A stretch of DNA of 64,000 nt from Gaertneriomyces semiglobifer (GCA_025558075.1 JAHLKF010000020.1:248001-312000), one strand, 5' to 3'; counted from the stretch's first letter, positions 10,171 to 21,835 are shown. The notes: generated by a model not told the origin, from the letters alone. A program made the numbers and translations.

Positions 10171-11793
10171 ATGTCCGCTTGGTATTCCCTTGATGTCTCG
10201 CCTACGCAACTGCGCATTGATACCACCCTTAACTGTGGTCAGTCTTTTCGGTGGGTAAAAACGGGAGACAACGAATGGACATCGGTTCTAAGCAACAAAC
10301 TCATCTCATTACGACAGACCGGTAAGCAACATCATTCACAATCGTAACAGGCTCACTATCTCTCGGTTCGATTGTTCTGACTTGTTGAAACCCTGTAGAA
10401 GAGGATATTCTCTATAACCCGCACACTTCGGACGCCGACACCGTCCGTGCCCTCCTTTACGACTACTTCCAACTAGATGTGGACCTAGAAAAGCTTTACG
10501 CCCACTGGAAGCAGGATGCCAACTTTGCGCTCAAAGCCAGTTCCTTTACGGGACTACGAACGCTCCAGTACGTTATGCCACTCTCCTTACACCCAGTCAT
10601 TATACGCCCCTCATTTCATTGGTTCTTTCAGGCAAGACCCATTCGAAACCCTCCTCGTCTTTATCTGCACTTCCTGCAACAACATCCCCCGCATCACCTC
10701 CATGATCTCCTCTCTATGCCACACCTACGGCACCTTCATCTCGACCTATGCCAACCACACATTCCACGCCTTTCCCGACCTCTCGGCGCTTTCGCACCCC
10801 AACATTGAGGAAAAACTGAGATCGTTGGGATTCGGATACCGTGCGAAATATATTGCGAATACAGTCGCCATGCTGAATCAGCGAGGGTTGGAATGGTTAT
10901 ACGCGTTACGAAACCTCGATTATGGGGAGGCCAAAGCACAGCTTCTCCAATTAAGCGGTGGTACGTTCCCATCTTTACTTTCGCACACCTTCACACATAT
11001 ATAACGTATGGGTAAACAAAGCACGAAATACATCACTCACTTCCACTACCTTTTTTACATACTCATTTTAGTCGGACCAAAAATCGCCGACTGCATCCTC
11101 CTCATGTCCCTCAACCACACCTCCGCCGTCCCCGTCGACACACACGTGTACCAAATCGCCCTCCGAGACTACGCACACCACCTCCCCTCCTCAAAACGCA
11201 GTGCTAAAACCAAAACCCTCTCCCCGGACACATACACACGCATTCAAACTTTGTTTGGAAGGGTGTTTGGAGATCGATGTGGGTGGGCGCAGACAGTGTT
11301 GTTTACTGCTGATTTGAGGTATTACGCTCAGCGTCCAATACCCATTTCGAATTTGGATATGGATATTGTTGAGAATTGCGAGGGGAGCGTGAAACTTGAG
11401 ATTGACCAGGTGGAAAGCGATACCTCACTTCTTGTCAAAGACTGGATACCAGACACACCCCCGACGATGACGACTCGTACTGTTGGTGGTGGTGGTGGTG
11501 CGGGGTGCATCGACTCACCACCACCACTTGCTACCCTCTCATCACTACGAAGAACCAAACCCCGTCGTCAACCTACACCCTCAACAAAATCAAAAACAAC
11601 AACGAGTGTCAAACCCAAACGCGAACGCGAAGAGGATATACTTGACCAACCCCCTAAACGACCCACCACCACCAAAATAAAGAATCCACAACAACCGCCA
11701 TCATCATTCCTAAAGTGTGATAAGCGGACCTCGGAGATGATGTGTCTTGATACAGTCGTGCTACGAAGAAGTCTACGACTTCGAAACCTCTAA
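10171..11793 (+). CDS. OGG1: 8-oxoguanine DNA glycosylase/AP lyase
   Basis: Exons 10171-10321, 10399-10567, 10632-10960 and 11072-11793 join to 456 aa. The OGG_N domain shows LNCGQSFRW; then come QDPFETLLVFICTSCNNIPRI, GFGYRAKYI, and the helix-hairpin-helix/GPD motif LSGVGPKIAD with the catalytic lysine at about K220, followed by AVPVDTHV with the catalytic aspartate at about D239. The enzyme excises 8-oxoguanine opposite C in base excision repair, in nucleus and possibly mitochondria. After the catalytic domain (ending near AQTVLFTADLRYYAQ) there is a tail of about 150 residues, acidic then Gly/Pro/Lys-rich, with basic patches (KPRRQ, KPKRERE) that could be nuclear localisation signals. The tail is longer than in yeast or human OGG1. 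Confidence 0.95.
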
Positions 11794-12374
11794 ATACAAA
11801 CCAGCCGTAAACCTATACTAGATAGGATTAGGGTTTTAGAAAGTACGTAGATACAGAGATATCGTGATTTGCATGGTGCGGGACGGGAGAAGAGGGGGAA
11901 CGTTGAAGCCCTCTTTTTTCTTGATGATTGTGTCGTGCTTTTCCGACCTGTTGCGAATTGAACGAAGAGGGGTTTTCGTGAACGCGTTATGCCTTACCTA
12001 CCCGACTGCATTGAGGAGGTTTATATGTGCGCAATGCTCGTATGTCGCGAGGATTTCGCCACACGGTTTTGAAAGGAAGAAAAAGACGAACGAGAGTAAT
12101 TCCAAAGTGAAAATGAGACGCAACACCATAAAGGACACGATATATTTTTTGATACAGAAAAGAGCTTGATACAAAAACACATAACTACAGGATGGGAGGT
12201 TTCTTGGACTCCTCGCACCTCGTTTCGCATAGACAACAGGATCAACAAAAAACACACCAAAAGAAAAACAATCTGACATCCACAAGAACAAGAGCAGGAG
12301 CACTGAGTAGCCAACGCCCCTCCTTTTTTTCGGCGGCTCACTCCAAAAGGCGAGGGAAAGTGGGTGTGTTTTTC
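11794..12374 (+). other. Convergent 3' flanks of OGG1 and Argonaute
   Basis: About 580 bp between two convergent stop codons. The open frames here (including a hydrophobic minus-strand one) have skewed composition and no start context; I see no RNA gene. A and T runs near 12110-12260 could serve as 3'-end signals for either gene. Confidence 0.45.
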
Positions 12375-15300
12375 TCACATGAAATACATCACTTTCCTCA
12401 AATCCTCCTTCACCCTCGCCCACCTCTCATCCCACACTTTTCCCTTCTCACTCTCCCCCCCACTCACAGCACTACTCTCCCCGCTCCACTCCAACCCCTT
12501 GAAATGGAAGCGAGCACGGGTGGCGACCAAATCAGCGTAATAGACGGGCGGACAGACGGAGACGGAGCGTGTGCAGCGGGCGTACAGGTAGCAGAGTCGA
12601 TAGGTCATGTTTTGGATCACGTCGGGTGTGAGTGAGTTTTCGTCGTGGAGGATGTGGTAGTGGGAGGATCGGGATGTGCCTTGGAGGCCAGCATGGGATT
12701 GCAAGAAAAAGTCTAACAAAAAAAAACCAATTAAAAAATTCACATCATCATAGGTTGTAGTGAGAGAGAGGAAGACGTACCCCATTCGACGGGATGAACA
12801 ATGGTTCTGTCCACCACCGCCCCCGGCAACACGTTTCCACTCTTATCCGCATCCTCTTTCTTTTCCGGGAAGAACCGTACATTGTGTCGTTTGGTCACGA
12901 CCACAAACGTGATCTTGGGTTCATACGTTCCCTTTCCACCACTCGCACGTTCAATGTCCGAACACGCCCTTTTAATGGCTTTGATTTCCGTCTGTCGGAT
13001 CTCGTTGAACTGGCTCTCACTCGCGCCGTCACGGAAGACGACGATGCGGCCAGGTTTGACTTGGGAGGTTTGGAAGAAGGCGCGGAGGAGTTCGGTGACC
13101 ATGCCGTGGACGTCTTGGATGATGTCCGAGCGACGGGCGGTGCCTTGCGCGCGTTGGAGACGGATGGTCGCGGCGAATCGGGCACATTGGGCGTCTAACG
13201 ATCCTACCATGGCGGCAATGGATGGGCGGCCTTCGCCTTCGAATGGACCTGGGTGGGTGATCTATACAAACAAGTTCATCCCATATGAGTAGGCACGCAG
13301 ATTCTGAGACGATAAATGAGATGCACACGTACGTCTACACCAAGCACCAGAGTGGGGCCGTCGGCAATGAATGGCAGTAAAGGACGGTTCTGGGCATCGC
13401 GGCCCAAGAAGGAGTTGAATCCACCAAGTTTGACATTGATTTTCAAGGTCAAATTGGCGCAGTACTGAGCATTTGGACGGTCACAGTCTAGAACCATGCA
13501 TGGGAAATATCAGTATTCCGACGACCGGGTGGTACCATAGGAAAGGACAAGCATTCCGATACCCACGCTTCTTTTGCATGCACTGAGTGATAATTCCAAT
13601 GACAGTGTCACTAACGCGCTTGATCTCGGCATACCGCCTTGGATTGGTATCAGGCAAAATACACAAAATCATCTGCGGTTTCTTCTTACACCCCTGTCCC
13701 GCATCCATATAAGCCGCCTTCAAATTATCTTCAATAGTCTCAGCCGGTTCGGGGCGAGCGTAACGCAACGGGGGGTTCAGTTCCGTCACATTCACCCCGG
13801 TGGCTTTCAGGGTCTGCGTCAACATCTTGACAAAGTCGGTGACTTTTTGTTTAGGCATGCGGGCCGGGTTTTCAAAAACGAGGACGGACCAGGATCCGAG
13901 GGTGACACCGTTCGCGACCTGTTTGTTTCTCATGTTCCAGGCGCCGTCGCGGGGCATGACGGTCTTTTCGGCGGATTTGGGAGAGTAGGAGATGGTGGGT
14001 GGAGGGAGGAGACGGGCGTCGAGGGTGAGAGGGTCTACGCCGAGACGGACGTCGAAAGCGGAAAGGTACGCGGACTCGCGGTATTCGGTGCCTTCACGCG
14101 CAGGACCGATGAAAGCGTTGACGGCCTCTGAAGTACGGTTCAACCGAGACCGCGGAACTTGTTGAGCCACTTTGATCATGGCACTCTAAGGGAAGGAGAA
14201 AAAAATGGAACGCGCGAAACGGGTTAATATACCGTCATTCCATTCTCATTTTCGCAGATGATGAAGAGTTCTTACCGTTTGACGCTCATCGAGTTTTCTC
14301 ATCAACCGCTGACCAGGCGGGATCTCACACACTTCAATCGGAAAGATGACGCGCTTTCCCGCGGGTCCACACTCGACACAGGGCAAGTGGGGGTACTTGA
14401 GCTTGATACCATAGGCACTGTCAAAGTACTCCGCAACCGAGATCTTGCGCCTCGCACCACCGACATCGGATTCAAACATGGTAGCCGAGGCGGGAGTCTT
14501 GGAGAATCTAGCAAGACGGTACCGCTTACGACCGGTCGTCCGATGGGTGGTGTGAACCGTGTAAGTTTTCAAAGCGCGGTCCAGAACGAGGAGACTGCCT
14601 TCGGGGATAGGACGTGCAAAGTCTGCGCGGCCGCCAAGAATGGATTTACAGACTTCGACGAGTGGGCCGGGTTGGAGGAACGCTGAAGTGGCGAGATCGG
14701 CGTTGAGGAGCATGACGCCTTCGCCTGGCCGCATGGAGATCTTGGCACCGTTCCAAGCTTCGGCCCCGCCAGTGAGGTTGCGATCAGCCGCGGAACGGGA
14801 AAACAGCCAGGGTAAGTAGAACCCACGGCCGACGGGAACGCACTCGGGAAGCGTGGTGGGCGTGTGGCGGACTAAGACGTCAAAAGCGCTGGTGGTTGAG
14901 AGTGAGAAAAAAACATCATCAGTATCTTCTTTTGTAGGGTAATGAATAGATATTTGTAACTTACTTGATGGCATCTTGGGGGACTTGACCATGGGCGGCT
15001 TCACCTTTGATAAACTTTTTGAGGCGTTCGACGTCGACGGTAGCAGCCAACTTGACAGCCATCTTGAACAACCGCCGCTGCTTGCCCCCTTCAGCTCCTT
15101 CCTTTTGAGTAGCCTCGCGAGGTTTCTCGGCGGCTGGACCGGGTTTGGCGCCTGGAGCCGTGGTTCCACCATTGTCTTCGGGCAAGTCGCAGGAGAACAC
15201 GGCGGCTTCCTCGGTGCCAAAGTCGAGTTTGATGGGCGCAAAGGCGATCTTGCGGCCGTCATAGACAATCTTGGAAGCGCGGTCTGCGAATTTGGCGTCG

Positions 15301-15530
15301 GTGCCTTTGGCGTTTTCTTCGACGATCTGACGAAAGACGCGACGGTTGATGGACATGGTGGTGGCGGGTTGGATGTCAATGTCGTACTGATAGATGGGAC
15401 GAGCGGGCATGGTCAAGGCCTGCCAGTGGTTGGTCAAGAGCCTGATTTTCTTGCCACCGATGCCATAGCCGGGACGCTTGGGAAAAGCCGGGGTCTGCAC
15501 GACGGCGGGAGGTTGGGCGGGTTCGGTCAT
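12375..15530 (-). CDS. Argonaute (PAZ-PIWI), RNA interference
   Basis: Six exons: 15530-14965, 14888-14276, 14185-13567, 13487-13333, 13261-12781 and 12712-12375, closing to 923 aa. The order is ArgoN, linker 1, PAZ ([20 protein letters not shown] region), MID ([20 protein letters not shown]) and PIWI. PIWI catalytic residues: D651 in GVDITHP, D729 in [10 protein letters not shown] and H829 in TSRSSHYH; the glutamate-finger position is aspartate (about D697, SDIIQD) rather than Glu. NVKLGG and IAAMVGSLD are conserved. The protein binds small RNAs and silences by target cleavage or chromatin marking. The N-terminus is Pro/Ala-rich and short. No Dicer or RNA-dependent RNA polymerase lies nearby. 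All introns are 68-90 nt. Confidence 0.95.
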
Positions 15531-15745
15531 GGTTTTGTCGTAGAGTCAGCAAAGACGTGCCAGTTGTGGTGTGTCGTGGTATTACCTTGAAAGTGTTGGG
15601 AGAGAGAGAGAGAGCGCGCAATGGAAGGAGATAGCGACGGACGTAGGAGGATTGGGATGAGTAGCAGCAGACCAAAGTACAAAAGCTATAGACTAGCTGC
15701 TATATGAGGAACCTCTTTGCTTTGTGAGAACAGTAAAACGGAAGT

Positions 15746-15761
15746 GGGGGGGGGGGGGGGG
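15746..15761. repeat. Poly-G run (16 G)
   Basis: Sixteen consecutive G bases 216 bp upstream of the Argonaute start. Such tracts vary in length and are prone to assembly error. Confidence 0.8.
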
Positions 15762-16665
15762 AGTGTCAAAGCGGTCCGCTCTTTTAAAAGGAACGCGCCG
15801 AGTTTTGACAGGTTTGTGAGCGTTGGGTGCGTTACTGTGAATTTACGGTTTATAATAACGTATAACGTATAACCAAGCCTCGCTCATGCTCCATTTCCAG
15901 TTGTGCGATGTAGAAGCCTTGCTTCGCAGGAGCAGAGTCAGTCAAAGGGGTGCGAGTAATGAGTAGCCTGCTGTGTTTTTGTAATGGTATGCGCGGTGAG
16001 AAAGTTTGTTCCCTTTCTTTCGCGGTGGGGCCATAGCGTGGTATAATGAGAGTCCTTGCTCCTTCCTGCCCGTCCTGTCATGATCATATCGTGTCATGGT
16101 CATGGCTTGCTCTTATACGCAACCATGCCCCTTTTACGCTGATACACTGCCATGTGTACATGGACTGCTTTGCATTCCCATTCTTATTAGTCTCAAGATC
16201 GAAAAAGAATTGACAGGTTGACAGTTGCGACAGTTCAACACGCGCTGCAAACTGCGATTATGTAACGGAGAGTGCACATGATAACACATGACAGGTTACA
16301 TGTGAGTGCATGTGACACTCTTCAGAGTCCTTTTCGTCATGGGCTTTTTTGCCCACTTTGATCTTTAGCATACTTTGTGTGACACTGTGTAACCCTCTAA
16401 GACGAAGAGAAGCACCGACGGCAGAATATTCTATTTGTGTGTCACCGTCACACACATACCTGTTATATATATATATGGAACGGGAAGAATGTGGCATCCC
16501 GCGGCACGGGGCGAAGCTCAGTGCGGTTCAAATCAACGTGTGCTGGGATGTGAAATTAATGAAAGAGAAAGAGATCGAGGGGGTATGTATGTATACACCG
16601 GGCGGCAAACCAGTACGCGCACTAATGAATGGCAAAGGGAGTCAAATGATAATAATTATTAATAA

Positions 16666-16670
<5 letters not shown>

Positions 16671-16694
<24 letters not shown>
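16671..16694. repeat. (TA)12 microsatellite
   Basis: Twelve uninterrupted TA units in the spacer upstream of the ABC transporter gene, likely length-variable between strains. Confidence 0.85.
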
Positions 16695-16700
<6 letters not shown>

Positions 16701-17031
16701 GACATATATGAGCATAGTTAGCGGGTGAATTTGAATTGAATTTGAATAATAACCAAGCCAAGGAGTGGATGCGACCCATACTCACTCCGTTCCCTTCCCT
16801 TCCCTTCCCTTCCCACCCCATCCCCCCCAACCACTCACTGCTGCCATATGCCATATCCTACTCAGCTCAGCTCCCATCCTACTCATCCTCCTTCCGTACT
16901 CACAGTCTCACACTAATATTACCCACCCCCCACAACGCTGCAACTCGCGCAACCCGCAAACGGGAGAATTCAGTTCGCGGGCGGTTGGTGCTGGTAAATT
17001 TTGAGGGGGGTTGACTTTCAAGATCCGCACA

Positions 17032-17041
17032 TATATAAATA
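17032..17041 (+). promoter_or_regulatory. TATA-box-like element of the ABC transporter
   Basis: TATATAAATA lies about 155 bp upstream of the ATG at 17195, followed by a GC-rich stretch and a CA-rich leader. Position and sequence fit a core promoter for the transporter; this is inferred, not shown. Confidence 0.4.
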
Positions 17042-17194
17042 CGGGCGGGGCAGCACACCACACTCCGACCCCCCACACTCACCACCTACCCACTACCACA
17101 TACATACATACATAGATAATATACATACTCTTGGTACTCCCCTTAAGCATTACACTCTCTCCGCACAAGCACAACCAACACACACCCCACGGCA

Positions 17195-20100
17195 ATGGGT
17201 GATAACCATCACCACGATGGGAGTGATCCCGTCTACATCGACATGAACAACGCTCAGTCCGATGCTGTTGCAGGCGCAGTTGCAGGCGCAGTTGCAGGCG
17301 CAGATACCACAAATAACACTACCGTTCCTGCCACATCATCACAAGCACAACCCGATGCCCATGCCCACTTTGCGTCCACCACAGAGGATCGTCCGCACCT
17401 GGGTGAACGTCGGAGATCCATGCTCTCAGTCCGCTCTGGAAGATCCGCAAGGTCACATCGCTCCCTGCATGACGAGTTTCCCGCCATTCCTATGATGGGC
17501 GCCATCGTACCAGGCACAAATGGCGCCGCCAATTTTGTCGTCGAAACCGTAGATGGAGCAGACGAATCTGGCAGCGACCCGAAAAAGTCACCCACCCGTG
17601 AAACCAATAATGGCAACAACCCGACGGCGCCCGATGCGACAGAGGGCAAAAAGATCTCTTTTAGTACCCTCCTGACGCGGTACTCTACGCCAACCGAAAA
17701 GTCCCTCATGGTGGCCGGTATCGTTGCTGCCTCAGGGGCCGGTGCCATCATGCCGCTCATGACCATCATCTTTGGTGACCTCACCAACGTCTTTGGTGAC
17801 GTCGAGGGTGCCATGGCCGCCGGGATCGATGTCCAAGCCACTATCAATGAAAAGGCATTGGTCTTTGTCTATCTCGGAATCGCCATGTTCTTTGCTACCT
17901 ACATCTACATGGCCACATGGCTCTACACTGGTGAAAACATTTCTCACCGCATTCGCGAAAGCTATCTCCGCGGCATTCTCCGTCAAAACATTGCCTACTT
18001 TGACGACATTGGCGGCGGTCAGGTCTCGACGCGTATCATCACGGACACTCAACTCGTTCAGGACGGTATTAGCGAAAAAGTCCCCATGTTCTTTATGAAC
18101 TTGGCTACCTTTGTTGCCGGTTTCGCCGTGGCCTTTGCTCACTCGTGGAAGCTGACCCTCGTCCTCATGTGCTGTGTCCCCGCCATCGCTATCACCGCCG
18201 CCATCATGGGTCGCTTTGTTCGCCGCTATACCACCGACGGTCTGACTGCCTACGCTTCGGCCGGTGACGTTGCCGAAGAGGCCTTTTCCTCCATTCGCAC
18301 CGTCACTGCTTTCATGTCCCAGTCCAAACTCGCCGACAGATATCGCAAACTCCTCGTCGACGCCGAACGTCTCGGCGTCAAGAAACAGGTGGCTACCGGT
18401 ATTGCATGGGGTGCCATCCAGTTTATCATCTTTGCCACCTACGCTTTGGCCTTTTGGTACGGTGTCAAAATGCTCAACAACGCCGAGCTCGTAGCAGGCG
18501 ATATCATGATCTGTTTCTTTTCCGTCTTGATCGGTGCCTTTGCCCTCGCCGGTACTTCTGCCGAAATGACGGCCTTCCAGTTTGCCATTGGGGCCGGTAC
18601 CACGCTCTTCAAATCCATTGATCGCGTCCCCGACATTGACTCTTCCTCCTCAGCCGGATACACTCCTGCCTCTGTCCAAGGTCGCATCGTCGTCAAAGAC
18701 GTCCGCTTCAGGTACCCCGCACGTCCCGAAGTGACTATCTTGCACGGTATGAACCTCGAGATTGAGCCCGGTACCACGTGTGCCCTCGTCGGGTCGTCCG
18801 GGTCTGGAAAGAGTACCATCATCCAACTCCTCGAGCGCTTCTATGATCCCGAGCAAGGATCTGTTACCTTGGACGGACTCCCCATCAAGGACATTAACGT
18901 CAAATGGCTTCGTCAGCAGATTGGATACGTCACCCAAGAACCCGTCTTGTTTAAAGGCACCCTTTGGGAAAACGTCTCCCACGGTCTTGTGGGCACCGAC
19001 ATGGAACACTGGACCAAGGACAAGAAAATGGAATTGATCATTGACGCCTGCAAATTCGCCAATGCCCACAACTTTATCATGGCTTTACCCCACAAGTACG
19101 ATACCATGATCGGTGAGCGCGGTCTGTTGTTATCTGGAGGTCAAAAGCAGCGTATTGCCATTGCAAGAGCCATTGTCAAGAACCCCAAGATTTTGCTCTT
19201 GGATGAAGCCACGAGTGCGTTGGATACCGAAAGTGAAAAGCTTGTCCAGGATGCTCTGGATCGTGCTGCACAGGGTCGGACCACCATTGTCATTGCCCAT
19301 CGTCTCAGTACCATTCGTCACGCCAACAAGATTGTGGTCATGGATTTGGGTCGCATCATTGAAGTCGGGACGCACGAGTCCCTTGTCGCCAAACCCGATG
19401 GATTCTACCGCAAATTGGTGGAAGCCCAGCAGATCACTGCCAAAGGATCCAACCTCACCGCGTCTACGGAGGCACCGGTCGACCCGGACAAGGTCATCAT
19501 GTTCCAAGAAGCCGATGCTGTCAACGATACCAAAGAGCCTACTACCCAAGCCACTACCGGCCTCCGTCGTACTGGATCTGTCAAGTCTGCCGTGTCTGCC
19601 AAGTCTGCCGCTGCTGGGTCTATGCCCCGTAACCCTGACGGCACCCAGCGTAAAGTGGGCTACTTTGAGAGCTTCCATATTTTCTCCCGGATCATTCGCA
19701 TGAACAAGCCTGAAACCGTGTATATTCTCATTGCCCTGTTGGGGTCGATTGTCAACGGTGCAACACAACCCGTCTTTGCCATCCTGTTTGGACAGTTTAT
19801 CAAAGTCTTTTTCACCAAAAATCAGGATGATGCCAATTTCTGGGCATTGATGTTTTTGGTCATTGGAATTGCCAACTTTTTCGCCAGCTTTTTGAAATTC
19901 ACCTTGTTCGGCTTTTCCGGTGAAAAACTCACCACCCGGATTCGTGACATGTCCTTCCGTACCATGATGCGACAGGAAATCGGATGGTTTGACCGTGAAA
20001 AGAACAGTGTGGGTGCATTGACATCCAACCTTTCCAACGACGCCCAAAACATTCAGAACATGAGTGGACAGATTGCCGGAAACATGGTCGAATTGTTTGC

Positions 20101-21424
20101 GAGTATCGTGGGGGGTGCCATTGTTGCCGTTGTCACATCTTGGAAGTTGGGGTTGGTCGTCTTGGCCACGTTACCGCTGATGATTGCTGCTAACAAGTGG
20201 AGGATGGATCTGATGCGCAAGGGCAATCAGGCCACCAAAGTGTACTATGAGAAATCGGCCCAGGTTGCGTGTGAGGCCGTGGGCAGTATGCGGACCATTG
20301 CGGCTTTGACCCGTGAAGAGGATGTCGCGAACCGGTATCACCGTGATTTGGAGGAGCCTTTGAGGATCGGACACCGCAATGCTATTGGAAACACGGGTAT
20401 CTATGCCATGTCCCAGACCATCACGTTTTTGATCAACGCTCTTGGATTCTGGTACGGTGGATCTTTGATTGTCGACCGGGAAATCGACGTCCAAAAGTTC
20501 TTTACTACCTTTATGGCGGTCGTGTTTGCGTCGCAAGCTGCCGGTCGTGTATTCTCACTCATGCCTGACGTTGGAAAAGCTCAGGATTCGTCACTTGCCG
20601 TTTTTGATTTGTTGGACCGTCAACCTTCCATCGACAACTACAATACCTCGGGCTCTACCCTTCCCAAAGCCACTACCCGCGGTGCAGTCGAGTTTCGCAA
20701 CGTCAAGTTTGTCTACCCTACCCGTCAAGACATTACCGTGCTCAAGTCCCTCAACCTCAAAGTCCAGCCAGGCCAGTTCATTGCCCTGGTAGGTCCCTCT
20801 GGGTGCGGTAAATCCACCACCATCGGCCTCCTCGAACGGTTCTACGACGCCATCGATGGGACGATCACCATCGACGACGTACCCATCAACCAACTCGCGC
20901 TCCCCAACCTCCGCGACATTATCTCCCTCGTCTCCCAAGAACCCAACCTCTACAACATGACGATCGCCCAAAACATTGCATTCGGCCTCCCCACCCAACC
21001 CACCGACCAAGAAATCCAAGCCGCCGCCCAACAAGCCAACATCCACGACTTTATCCTCTCCCTCCCCGACGGCTACAACACCAACCTCGGCGGACACGGC
21101 ACCCAACTCTCCGGTGGACAAAAACAACGTATCGCCATCGCTCGCGCTTTGGTACGTCAACCCAAGATCCTCCTCCTTGACGAAGCCACTTCCGCCCTTG
21201 ACGCAACCTCGGAAAAAGTCGTCCAAGAAGCTCTTGATAAAGCCGCTAAAGGCCGGACTACTATTGCTATTGCGCATCGTCTGAGTAGTATTAAGGATGC
21301 GGATTGTATTTATGTCTTTGATCAGGGACATGTGGTCGAGGCGGGCACGCATCAGGAATTGATTGCCAGACGGGGACAATATTATCAGTTGGTCGTGCAA
21401 CAGGATTTGAGTGCTGGGCTGTAG
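17195..21424 (+). CDS. ABCB-type full ABC transporter (multidrug/P-gp-like)
   Basis: A single 1409-aa exon with the layout TMD1-NBD1-TMD2-NBD2. NBD1: Walker A GSSGSGKST near residue 533, signature LSGGQKQR near 646, Walker B ILLLDEATSALD. NBD2: Walker A GPSGCGKST near 1199, signature LSGGQKQR near 1305, Walker B and H-loop (IAHRLSSI). Six hydrophobic helices precede each NBD. Both sites look catalytically intact. Close relatives are fungal P-glycoprotein-like exporters, which pump lipophilic compounds or peptides out of the cell or into vacuoles; the substrate cannot be read from sequence. The first 170 residues are cytosolic and low-complexity, with a threefold 12-bp repeat encoding AVAG at 17267-17302. 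It is intronless, unlike most neighbours. Confidence 0.95.
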   Translation: MGDNHHHDGSDPVYIDMNNAQSDAVAGAVAGAVAGADTTNNTTVPATSSQAQPDAHAHFASTTEDRPHLGERRRSMLSVRSGRSARSHRSLHDEFPAIPMMGAIVPGTNGAANFVVETVDGADESGSDPKKSPTRETNNGNNPTAPDATEGKKISFSTLLTRYSTPTEKSLMVAGIVAASGAGAIMPLMTIIFGDLTNVFGDVEGAMAAGIDVQATINEKALVFVYLGIAMFFATYIYMATWLYTGENISHRIRESYLRGILRQNIAYFDDIGGGQVSTRIITDTQLVQDGISEKVPMFFMNLATFVAGFAVAFAHSWKLTLVLMCCVPAIAITAAIMGRFVRRYTTDGLTAYASAGDVAEEAFSSIRTVTAFMSQSKLADRYRKLLVDAERLGVKKQVATGIAWGAIQFIIFATYALAFWYGVKMLNNAELVAGDIMICFFSVLIGAFALAGTSAEMTAFQFAIGAGTTLFKSIDRVPDIDSSSSAGYTPASVQGRIVVKDVRFRYPARPEVTILHGMNLEIEPGTTCALVGSSGSGKSTIIQLLERFYDPEQGSVTLDGLPIKDINVKWLRQQIGYVTQEPVLFKGTLWENVSHGLVGTDMEHWTKDKKMELIIDACKFANAHNFIMALPHKYDTMIGERGLLLSGGQKQRIAIARAIVKNPKILLLDEATSALDTESEKLVQDALDRAAQGRTTIVIAHRLSTIRHANKIVVMDLGRIIEVGTHESLVAKPDGFYRKLVEAQQITAKGSNLTASTEAPVDPDKVIMFQEADAVNDTKEPTTQATTGLRRTGSVKSAVSAKSAAAGSMPRNPDGTQRKVGYFESFHIFSRIIRMNKPETVYILIALLGSIVNGATQPVFAILFGQFIKVFFTKNQDDANFWALMFLVIGIANFFASFLKFTLFGFSGEKLTTRIRDMSFRTMMRQEIGWFDREKNSVGALTSNLSNDAQNIQNMSGQIAGNMVELFASIVGGAIVAVVTSWKLGLVVLATLPLMIAANKWRMDLMRKGNQATKVYYEKSAQVACEAVGSMRTIAALTREEDVANRYHRDLEEPLRIGHRNAIGNTGIYAMSQTITFLINALGFWYGGSLIVDREIDVQKFFTTFMAVVFASQAAGRVFSLMPDVGKAQDSSLAVFDLLDRQPSIDNYNTSGSTLPKATTRGAVEFRNVKFVYPTRQDITVLKSLNLKVQPGQFIALVGPSGCGKSTTIGLLERFYDAIDGTITIDDVPINQLALPNLRDIISLVSQEPNLYNMTIAQNIAFGLPTQPTDQEIQAAAQQANIHDFILSLPDGYNTNLGGHGTQLSGGQKQRIAIARALVRQPKILLLDEATSALDATSEKVVQEALDKAAKGRTTIAIAHRLSSIKDADCIYVFDQGHVVEAGTHQELIARRGQYYQLVVQQDLSAGL

Positions 21425-21763
21425 AGGGATTTACTCCTTCTCACGTTTACTCACTCCTCCGTCCCTCCTCCTGCTGCTTCGATCCCCCCCTTTTTGACCC
21501 AAGAACAACCACGAAAGAGTCATGAGAGATTTGATTTATTTTTTTTAATTTAGTTTGTTTTTGCGTTTGTATGGTTTCCAAAAAGCTATAGTTAGTAGAT
21601 GTGTGGATGCGTTCTCTTATAAATAATCATTATTCCCTGATCTCCACATTCTTGCTTTTGAGTGCATGCAATCGGATTCTTTTTTGGTTTCGAACATTGA
21701 AGAAACTTCACTCTGTTGAATTTGGCGCGTGAGAAGGGTACAAAATTCAAACGCAAAAATGAT

Positions 21764-21835
21764 TAGCACCACCTGGTTTCGATCCAGGGACCTCGGGGTT
21801 ATGAGCCCCGCGCGCTTCCTCTGCGCTATGGTGCT
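21764..21835 (-). tRNA. Initiator tRNA-Met (CAT)
   Basis: A 72-nt cloverleaf on the minus strand. The acceptor AGCACCA pairs with TGGTGCT, the anticodon is CAT within GGGGCTCATAACCCC, and the T arm is CTGGATCGAAACCAG. A1:U72 and A54 (ATCG instead of TTCG) are hallmarks of eukaryotic initiator tRNA. A T5 run follows as Pol III terminator. No intron. Confidence 0.93.

Larger units (their letters stand above)
15531..17194 (+). other. Long divergent spacer, Argonaute to ABC transporter
   Basis: About 1.66 kb without a convincing gene. It holds a run of 16 G at 15746-15761, a (TA)12 microsatellite at 16671-16694, a TTCCC repeat tract at 16791-16814 and a TATA-like box just upstream of the transporter. 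A TGTGTGTCACCGTCACACACA-type imperfect palindrome lies near 16436-16458. Short ORFs look random. Confidence 0.5.

Noticed and set aside
13574..14131. 185-codon plus-strand ORF
   Set aside because: Antisense to the Argonaute MID region; Gly/Val-rich shadow frame.
14976..15590. 204-codon plus-strand ORF
   Set aside because: Antisense to Argonaute exon 1; Gly/Phe-rich composition typical of a shadow frame.
19130..20047. 305-codon minus-strand ORF inside the ABC transporter
   Set aside because: Fully antisense to conserved NBD1-TMD2 coding sequence; a by-product of the biased codon use there.
20591..21400. 269-codon minus-strand ORF antisense to NBD2
   Set aside because: Overlaps a conserved ATPase domain in the opposite strand and has no motif of its own.
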